Source: Rhynchopus sp. YZ270_cl-10 | Taxonomy: Eukaryota; Euglenozoa; Diplonemea; Diplonemida; Diplonemidae | DNA length: 64,000 nt | Assembly: GCA_964035575.1 (NCBI GenBank) | Contig: OZ037838.1 | Span: 1,302,001 to 1,366,000 of the forward strand | Direction of reading: 5' to 3' | Part shown: one piece after another, positions 48,867 to 57,342 of the stretch | Layout of the letters: every line of letters starts with the position of its first letter | Numbering within the stretch: the stretch's first letter is position 1 | Program-made: the position numbers and the translations under genes | The notes under the pieces: generated by a model | Database searches by the model: none | What the model saw: the letters and a program-made list of their open reading frames with translations, nothing else | Told to the model about the DNA's origin: nothing

Positions 48867-51032
48867 TTGCTTTTTTTAGTGTACGAAGTAACTGCGAGAC
48901 TTAGGTTTATGTGTCATTTGTTTTGGATTTGGATTTTTTTTGCATTTTCCGTTGTTTTTTTTTGTCTGCTTCGAAGCAAAAGCAGACAAAAACAGGTGTT
49001 TTTAGTTTTTTTATTTTTACGTTTTGTAAATTTAGGTGACTTAATACTTCAAGGTTTAGATTCATCTTACTGTTCTTTTCCCCCGCAGTGCCTGCGCCCG
49101 CCGAACGGTGAGGCGTTTGCACTTTCAACTTCTCTTTTTTGTGCACCGAAACAAAGTGCTACGAGGCTTGAAAGAAGCCCCACTCTTACCCTCTCCCGCA
49201 ACATGGAGTTAAGTATTTTGTGTTCCCTGCATCAATTCAGTCAGCGGGAAAAAGTCACCATTTGAGTCCCTTTTTTTGAGGTTTTGACCAAACCAAACTT
49301 GGGTTGTCCTTTTCAAAGATGTTTTTTAGTCGGTGTGATACGGTATTCTACCCCCTGGCGCGTTTTGGCCTTATTTCTCCCGATTTCACCTTTGTTGTAG
49401 TTCTGATCTGTGCTTCCCATCTTGTGGGAAACTGATGGGTAACATACTTTGGTGACAGGGTGTATTTCAGGTAGGGGGGTGGTCCCCCGGTACTTTCCAT
49501 GCAAAAACCCCACTTTGGGAGGAGGAAATACAATCCGACCGAGCCTGGGTGACAGATGTATGTATGTACATATATTCCTCTTTTTTCAACTTTTCTGCAT
49601 TTTTGTTGATCCCTCACCATACTATCAATCTATTGATTGCATATGATGAAAAAAACTTTTCTGCACTCAACGAACTCCCATTTCGTTCCTCTCTTTTCTT
49701 ATCCCCGTTTTGTTTTGCTCCGTATTCAGACAAAAAAAAACTACAAGATGCACTTTTTTTTTGTGCTCAATTATTTCGTTCGCCGTTTCTCCTTTTTGTT
49801 TGATTCAATAAAAGAAAAGCTCTTCACACCCTACCACATTTTGTTTCTTCTCCTTTAGGGGATCTAGAGCGTGATCAAGCCTTCTTTTGATTCCATCCGC
49901 TCCATCTCCTTTTAACCTTGCCTCGCTGTCCTTTGCAACAGACGTCTTCGCCGCCTTCAAATCCGCCTCCTTCTGCAATGCTGATGCATCTCTGCATCAC
50001 TTACCTCAGACGAACTGCTTCTTGCTCCATTTTGTTCCTCCTCCTTTTACCAACTTTGTTACACCAACAACGTTGTTGTTCCCTCCGACAATAGGGAGGC
50101 TGATACAGGCAACTCAGAATTTAATTTTTCCTTACACGTAACGTAGCAAACAACCCAAAGTCCTCAAGTTAGATGCGCGATCAACATCGCGAAGCCTCTT
50201 ATTTGGGCGTCTATCTTAAACATCTGATCGGGGTGTGACTGAAATTCATCAAAATCATCGAAGTCACGTCTGATTGCGCTTATTAATATCGGGTGAAACA
50301 TGCTAATCTGATGAAAGGACGACGGAATGCCTTGTTTGTCGTTGCTAGTGCTCACACTATTTTTTCCTTTCTTCGGGAAGGATGAGGATCCGAAATGCAA
50401 GCAGAAGCGCGGCGAACTGAAGCAAATGCTCAAATGGGCCTCCTCCCTGAAATAGAGTACTGCCATGATAAGGTGACTAATCACGAGAGGCTTAGGGACA
50501 TCTTATAAACTTTTCTTTTTTTTTTTTTTTTGGCTGCGTTCAACGAAAATAATCTCCCTTTTTTAGTCGAGTAATCAAGATCAGTTGGCGACTGTAAGAG
50601 TCGAGTTTTATGAAGACCCCCCCCACCTTCGACGTTGTGTACCTCCCTCCACTCAAAAAAAAAAACCCCCCCAACACACAATACAAAAACCACAGGATTT
50701 TTGCTTTGAACTTTTTTTTTCTCCTACTTCTCTTTCACCAGACCCAGCACGAAAAGCGCTGTAGGCTCAATCTTAACCCAAAAAACCCTCTCTCTCTGCT
50801 CTGCTTCTCCCCCCGCACCTCTTTGTCAATGCCGTGCCCCCTGGATTTCCCCCCTACACTTTAGCCATCTCTCTCCCCCATATTCACATCCCCACCACGG
50901 AGAACACGCCCACAGAGGCGTTGTGCAATTTTGTTTCTTCTTCTTCCAACTTTTATTTCGTGTCAACACCGTGGGTAAACTTTAGGACCTTTTAAAAAAA
51001 AAACATTTTCAAATTTTTTCTCTCTCTCTCCT
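48867..51032. other. Long spacer with dispersed modules and weak coding-like islands
   Basis: Hairpin modules at 48886, 49034 and 50471; a CTGCGCCCGCCGAACGGTGA ... TTGCACTTTCAACTTC module at 49086-49137. On the - strand 49820-50030 reads, from ATG at 50030, MEQEAVRLR and then, after a 13-bp GTAAGTGATGCAG interruption, DASALQKEADLKAAKTSVAK and more. The - strand frame near 50200-50300 (RRDFDDFDEFQSHPDQMF) is also codon-like. None is strong enough to call as a gene. Confidence 0.4.
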
Positions 51033-53909
51033 ATGATTAGTTTCAGTTCTTTCTTTTTTCTTATGGCGTCTTCGGGGATGACACATGCATCCGAGAACCC
51101 TCAGACTGGTGACGCCTTTTCAGGCGATATTCGTATGGAACACATTGCACTGATCGCACCTGCCGGGGCGATCCTCCTCTGTGCACTCTGCTACGTTGTC
51201 ATCGTGGAGAAGCTCTTACGGGGACGGAAGCTGGCACTCCCTGTGTTCATGCTGCTTCTGGTGTTTGGGTCTATGTTCACGATGGGAGTGGTGGCCTGGG
51301 GCGTAACGTACACCACCTCGCGACACGAGATCGAAGAGGTGACCGAACGCTTCCTCTACTCAAAGTCGCAGACCGCAGTATCCCGCGTGGTCTCTGAGAT
51401 TGAACCACTCATCCTCTCTGTCCTTTCCTTCGTGGAGGTCAGCGCGGCTGGACGTGGCTTTGATGAAACCTCCACTTGGCCTGATAGCCAGCTCTTTTTG
51501 GACCATATTCTTCGACCACACACATCTTCCTCTGTGTTCATGATATATTATGCGCTACCAGATGGAAGAATGTACGGTGTAGTGCCAGGCAGATCTGGCC
51601 CTCTTTTGCATAAGGTTTGCGTTCATCCGGAGGATCCATTACCAAGCTGGGTGATGTGTGCACGGAAGGATTATATCAGTGAGGAATCCTGCGCCGCATT
51701 AAACTGCGCAAACCAGACCGCAAGACGCGACTGCGCAGAGCACTGCAACATCCCCACCGCCACCCCCTCCCGCGAACACTGCTACGGTACGAACGCCTCT
51801 CTTCGCTATCTCACCTTCGAGACCACACCGAACACGACGCACACCGACACCACATCATCCTCACACAGCTTCCTCCCTACCAACAACCTCATCGGTGAGG
51901 CAAAGAAATACGACCCTCGACTGCGCCCCTGGTACATCTCTGCTGAAGAAACGGACAGCTTAACCTGGCAGATCTACCCCTTTATGTCAATCTCTGGGAC
52001 CGGGTTGACAGCAAGCAGACGTATTTTGCACAGGGGGGAGCTTGCCATGGTGGTTGCGGTTGATTTTACTCCGGCGCAGATTTCGGTTATCATGAAAGCG
52101 ATTATCCCGACGCAGGGTGCCTTATCTGTGCTTATGACAGAGGATTTACTACTTCTTGGCTCGTCGTTGTCGTCGGAGGAGTTAATGGCAGATGCCTTCC
52201 CAGCAGACCCTTCTCATCCGATTCTGTCCTTTGGGGAGGATAGTGAGGTGCGTCGTTTTGTACAGCATGTGACAGAGAGGTTTGGGAGTGTTTCTGCAGC
52301 GTTAGAGACAGAGGCGATGTGGAAAGTAGGGTCGGACGATGTGGTCATGGCGTTGCCGGTTCGATTGGCGGGGTGGTGTGTGCTGCTTGGCGCGCATCTT
52401 CCGTATGCGGATATGATGGGTACCGTTGATGAATCTTCAACGATGTCTCTGGGGTTGACTCTGGCGTTTTCTGTTGTGGGTGCTGCGGCGACGTTTTTGG
52501 TGTTGCGGTTTGCTTTGTTGCCTATTCAACATCTTCGTGTTGCCATGCAGCACGTGGCAGTCATGCAGACAGAGAAGGTGGAACCATGTGCAGATTCGTT
52601 CCTGCAAGATATCAGTACAATGCAGCATTCGTTTGCAAAAATGATTGAAAATTTGCAGCTTTTCAAAGAGTACATCCCTCAATCCGTCATCTTCTGTGGC
52701 AACGAAACCGAAGATCCACCCAAGGAAACAGAGGTAAAAAAACGGAGATCAACGTGCACTCCGGTACCTTCTCCTGCTGGATCGGTGGGTGCTGCAAGCG
52801 GGAGTGGGACGCCTCCTCGCAACCCATTGCGGAGGGACAGCAAAACGTCTGATTCTTTGGCAATTTCTGTGGATAAGAGGGATGATGGGTCGTACTTTTC
52901 GCATACTTCCTTTGTGTCGCAGGGGGAAGATGAAGACTCATTTCCGAGCCAAGCGAGTCTGGGGTCGAGAAAGAGCGTGGTGGTGCTCCGGGGAACGTCG
53001 TTGATGCTGCTGAAGGTGAAAAAGATCTCGCTGGCGAGCGCGAACATCCAAGGCTTTCAGAATATGGCGAGAACGCTCTCATGCGAGAACCTCAGCCGTC
53101 TCCACGAGAATTATCTGCTCCAATTCCAAATCGCCGCGAAGGAACGCAAAGGAATCATTGAAGAATTCTCTGGAGACCAGGTAACAGTTTCATTCAATGG
53201 TGTGCACACTCTTTCCGACCACAATCGAAAATGCGTAGCATATTGCCGGCATCTGCAACTCGTCTTTTCTACCACAACCTTCGAAGAGGTGGAGGCGCGC
53301 GAACTAAAAGTTAACTTCGCTGCAGTCTGCGGGCGTGTTTTGTGCGGTTCCATGGGATGTATAGGGTTGAAGCGATTTTCCATCATCGGCCCCGTAGTTT
53401 CAGATCTACGAGTTTTTGAAAGATGGGGCGCATCATGGAATATAGCGTTTATCTGTGGAGATGGAGTGGCGGAAGATTTTTCGGTGTGTGTTCATTATAA
53501 TTTTAGGATGATTGCGAGGGCAATGTGCAGAGAGATCCGCCCCCGTAGAGTGTATGAGTGTATGTCCGAATGCGAAGAAGAAGTGAAATCCGAGGAATGG
53601 ATGTACCAACTGGATCATATGCAGCACAGCAGTGCATGGGGTATGTACAACGCCGTAATAGACGCGCTGTACAGAGGGAACTTCCCGCAGGGTGCAGAGG
53701 CGCTCGCAAAGCTGGAAAAGACCGGCAGTGATACCCGCTATCTGCGCAGGTGGCTGGAGACAAGCAAAAAGGAAGGCAATAGCGCCAAACCGCTATTCCT
53801 CCGCACCGTCGCAGTACCGTACACAGTTGGCAACACCTTTCGCAGTGAAGAAGAAACAAACGTTCTCGCGTGTCTACCTGTCGTATTAGGTGATGCTGAA
53901 GACGTTTAA
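51033..53909 (+). CDS. Receptor-type class III nucleotidyl cyclase paralogue 1
   Basis: 958 aa, no intron. Signal-like start, TM near 37-60 and TM near 67-92. Then a large extracytoplasmic region with a Cys-rich part (KVCVHPEDPLPSWVMC, DCAEHCNIP, EHCYG) and the Cache-domain hallmark YDPRLRPWY at about 293-301. TM near 471-496, a HAMP-like linker (ALLPIQHLRVAMQHVAVM), a conserved KEYIPQSVIF segment, a Ser-rich insert, and a cyclase homology domain from about 660. In that domain the first metal-binding Asp position reads Asn (SANIQGF, N671), while the second is kept (FSGDQV, D715). GLKRFSIIG follows near 778, but the usual Val-Asn-x-Ala-x-Arg motif reads VVSDLRVFE. This suggests altered or lost catalysis, or activity only in a heterodimer. 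Sensor ligand unknown. Confidence 0.85.
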   Translation: MISFSSFFFLMASSGMTHASENPQTGDAFSGDIRMEHIALIAPAGAILLCALCYVVIVEKLLRGRKLALPVFMLLLVFGSMFTMGVVAWGVTYTTSRHEIEEVTERFLYSKSQTAVSRVVSEIEPLILSVLSFVEVSAAGRGFDETSTWPDSQLFLDHILRPHTSSSVFMIYYALPDGRMYGVVPGRSGPLLHKVCVHPEDPLPSWVMCARKDYISEESCAALNCANQTARRDCAEHCNIPTATPSREHCYGTNASLRYLTFETTPNTTHTDTTSSSHSFLPTNNLIGEAKKYDPRLRPWYISAEETDSLTWQIYPFMSISGTGLTASRRILHRGELAMVVAVDFTPAQISVIMKAIIPTQGALSVLMTEDLLLLGSSLSSEELMADAFPADPSHPILSFGEDSEVRRFVQHVTERFGSVSAALETEAMWKVGSDDVVMALPVRLAGWCVLLGAHLPYADMMGTVDESSTMSLGLTLAFSVVGAAATFLVLRFALLPIQHLRVAMQHVAVMQTEKVEPCADSFLQDISTMQHSFAKMIENLQLFKEYIPQSVIFCGNETEDPPKETEVKKRRSTCTPVPSPAGSVGAASGSGTPPRNPLRRDSKTSDSLAISVDKRDDGSYFSHTSFVSQGEDEDSFPSQASLGSRKSVVVLRGTSLMLLKVKKISLASANIQGFQNMARTLSCENLSRLHENYLLQFQIAAKERKGIIEEFSGDQVTVSFNGVHTLSDHNRKCVAYCRHLQLVFSTTTFEEVEARELKVNFAAVCGRVLCGSMGCIGLKRFSIIGPVVSDLRVFERWGASWNIAFICGDGVAEDFSVCVHYNFRMIARAMCREIRPRRVYECMSECEEEVKSEEWMYQLDHMQHSSAWGMYNAVIDALYRGNFPQGAEALAKLEKTGSDTRYLRRWLETSKKEGNSAKPLFLRTVAVPYTVGNTFRSEEETNVLACLPVVLGDAEDV

Positions 53910-55310
53910 TTTTTTTTGGAGGGGTTTGTGGGAAAATGATGTCTGATGTTTTGTTTATCCTCCCCTTCCGGAGTGTGAATGAAAAGGTAGAAAAAAAAGT
54001 TCTCTGTTTGCGGGTTTGCGAAAAGATACCTAGCTTCGGCGAACGGCCACCTTCCAAGTTCACATCCAGACTCCGTGTCTCCAACCGGGTCTATACGAGT
54101 CCGAATGGACTGGCGGGCGTAACTTCGAGCTGATATTTAATTACTTTTTTTGAGACAACTGCCTTGCAAAGGTTGTAGGGGGAATGAAAACGTATCTGCG
54201 TGAGTGCCCGAATTTTTTGGTGAGAGTGACTGGAAACACGACAACTTATTTACAGAAAAGTTTTTTGCATTTGTCCCTACACACTCCACAAAAATTCGGT
54301 GCGAACAAAAACTTCTTTTTTCTGATTTCGTTTCTTTCTTCTTTATGAGACTAGCTTAAACTCGGATATCAGTTTTTTTGGGATATATTTTTGTTTGAAA
54401 GGTTAGCAAGTTGCGATGATACATCCAAAAAATAAATTCCCGAATTCTCCCACCTTGGTGGGATTACTCGGCGACACGACAATAAATGAGGGCAGCATTT
54501 CAAAGAACCTTTGGTGGGGTGGTAGCAACCCAACAAAAGAAATATTTTTTTGACCCCAAGAGTTTCCCGCATATCTCATATCTTAAGGTATCAGGTGACG
54601 AAGCAGAGGCTTAGGGGTCTTGTTCTACGTTTCTATGTACGATGCTGGACTCGAATGGATGTAGGAGCAACATGGTTTTGTCATCTGTTCTTTCGTGTAC
54701 TGTTCGCGCAAGGCAGACAGTCACTAGAGGGCTTTGTGATCCAACTCATGTCTCATAATAATTATCTTTTTTATCTGCAACTTTGGGTGTGATGTGCAAT
54801 CTGTGCCCCGATTGACATTGAGGACAGAACGTACTGTAGTAGCGGTACATTTTTTTTGTGTTATCAAACATTGACGAATGGAAATGAAAAGCGACGGATG
54901 GTGCGTGTGCTTTGGCGTATTGGTTTTTCACTAACATATACTCACTCACGTTCATCAGTGGAAAGCACAAACCTTTTGTGTGATAAACGGAAAAGTGTTT
55001 TCTTTATTTCATTTAACTGTCATATCCTGAAGTCGTTTTCTATTTTTATTCATTCAAGGTAAGTACGCGATGCTTAGGGTCATTTTATAACCCTTTTCGT
55101 TTATTTTTAATTGTCAGTGCCTGCGTCCCAGAGGCGTTTGCACGACGTCACTTTATTTTTTTGCTTTGATCCGGATGAGGAAGTTTGCACATTTTTTTTA
55201 AACTTCTCTTTCGTTTTGTACTAACGTACACATTTATTGGGGTGGGGATCTCTAAACATTATTATTAGTATTTTAGTAGCAGTTCTTCGTTTCTCTTCTT
55301 CCCCCTCCCC
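53910..55310. other. Spacer after cyclase 1
   Basis: Contains copy b of the 235-bp repeat (54144-54378), hairpin modules (54593 and 55057) and a GTGCCTGCGTCCCAGAGGCG module (55112-55155). No gene. Confidence 0.5.
54144..54378. repeat. Dispersed 235-bp repeat, copy b
   Basis: Same order of words as 23305-23540: the GACAACTGCCTTGCAAAGG hairpin, CCCGAATTTTTTGGTGAGAG, GTCCCTACACACTCC, AAAATTCGGTGCGA. A few small indels separate the copies. Confidence 0.75.
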
Positions 55311-56271
55311 CTAGGCATACCTAGAAGGCGAATTTCGTATTCGCCCTACATTCGGATCCGAATATGGCATATTCGGCCTATATTCGGATCCGAATATAGG
55401 CCGAATATGATATTCGCCTTCTAGGTATGCCTAGGTATACCCAGAAGGCGAATACATATTCGCCCTATATTCGGATCCGTACATAGGCCGAATATCATAT
55501 TCGCCTTCTAGGTATGCCTAGGTATACCCAGAAGGCGAATACATATTCGCCCTATATTCGGATCCGTACATAGGCCGAATATCATATTCGCCTTCTAGGT
55601 ATGCCTAGGTATACCCAGAAGGCGAATACATATTCGCCCTATATTCGGATCCGTACATAGGACGAATATCATATTCGCCTTCTAGGTATGCCTAGGTATA
55701 CCCAGAAGGCGAATACATATTCGCCCTATATTCGGATCCGTACATAGGCCGAATATCATATTCGCCTTCTAGGTATGCCTAGGTATACCCAGAAGGCGAA
55801 TACATATTCGCCCTATATTCGGATCCGTACATAGGACGAATATCATATTCGCCTTCTAGGTATGCCTAGGTATACCCAGAAGGCGAATACATATTCGCCC
55901 TATATTCGGATCCGTACATAGGCCGAATATCATATTCGCCTTCTAGGTATGCCTAGGTATACCCAGAAGGCGAATACATATTCGCCCTATATTCGGATCC
56001 GTACATAGGACGAATATCATATTCGCCTTCTAGGTATGCCTAGGTATACCCAGAAGGCGAATACATATTCGCCCTATATTCGGATCCGTACATAGGCCGA
56101 ATATCATATTCGCCTTCTAGGTATGCCTAGGTATACCCAGAAGGCGAATACATATTCGCCCTATATTCGGATCCGTACATAGGACGAATATCATATTCGC
56201 CTGTTTTCTTCTATTTGCCCTACATTCGGATCCGAATATAGGGCGAATACCGTATTCGCCTTCGGGGTATG
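55311..56271. repeat. 87-bp palindromic satellite with alternating unit types
   Basis: TATACCCAGAAGGCGAATAC starts at 55436 and then every 87 bp through 56132 (nine units), flanked by one diverged unit on each side. Every unit is an imperfect palindrome centred on CGGATCCG with arms AGAAGGCGAAT ... ATTCGCCTTCT. After the first two units, the words ATAGGCCGAAT and ATAGGACGAAT alternate, giving a 174-bp higher-order repeat. No coding content. Confidence 0.95.
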
Positions 56272-57342
56272 CGTGCCCCTCCCCTCTCCCAAACAAAGGT
56301 GCCTTTCAAAAGGGAGTAAGCCTTCCGAAATGAACGCCAGATATAGTGGTAAAGAGTCCCGTCCTTCCTCCGAACGCGTGGGTGCTTCATTGTTTGCAAG
56401 AGTCGCTCGGTTTGGGAATGCTGAAAGCTTGCTCAAGCTAATTGGCAACAGACTACAGAGTCCAAATATGTGAAAACCTATGCAAACGGAGAAACAGGAG
56501 CAGGTGACGGCTGTGGCTACAAATTCAACCAACACCCATATTATCAAAACAGAATTTTTTTTTTGGGCCTTTTTTTTTTTGTTGCCCCTCGGCAAAAGAG
56601 GGCAATTCGTGTACCTTCTCCCCTGAGGTCCCTCCCCTCCCATATATTTTTTTGTCACAGACGCGTTTGCGCATCCTTTGGGCGTTTACGTTGATACAAA
56701 CCAACTCTCCCCATTACTACACCGCTCCTGCAACAAAAAGAACAACAAAAAAGTGAAGACACTAATCCAGCAAATGATCAACGAAGAAGAAAGATGATTC
56801 CATCAGGGTTGTCCCTAAGTGAGAGCGAAGAACATGAAATTCTGGATTTCCCCCCCTCCTTTTTTTGTGAAGGTAGAGCTTGGAAAACCCGAAAAGGGGG
56901 GGAAAAAAATGAGAACATAAATTCAGATTTTTGTTTTTTTCCGAGAACAAGGGGCCCTGTTATTACGATCACTGTTTTTGTGCCCACGACCTCTCTCACT
57001 CGGCACAAAAAAACAAAAACAAAAAAAAAGTGGCAGAATCATTGTCGATTCCAAAAAAAAGATGTTTTTTCCCCCTGATAAATCACCCTCCCCCTTGCAA
57101 GCCCCTAAACAAGAGTCCCCTACGTCAGCTGGAGTTCTCAACAAAACTTCTTTTTTGTTTACTTCATACTAGCCCTATATTCTTCTTATGGCTATGCCTG
57201 CTCGTCTTCGCCCTATTTGTACTATTTTCTTTGGTTTTTTACCTCCCCAAATCACACCCCCCCCCTCACCCACCCTCCAGGGGCACGACACCCTCCCCAA
57301 TATTTTTTTCTTCTTCTCCCACATGGAGTAGGCTAGAGAACA
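56272..57342. other. Spacer before cyclase 2
   Basis: One 47-codon frame from ATG 56331 (MNARYSGKESRPSSERVGAS) is the only codon-like piece and resembles nothing known to me. The remainder is low complexity; a pyrimidine tract (57240-57325) precedes the cyclase start. Confidence 0.4.
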
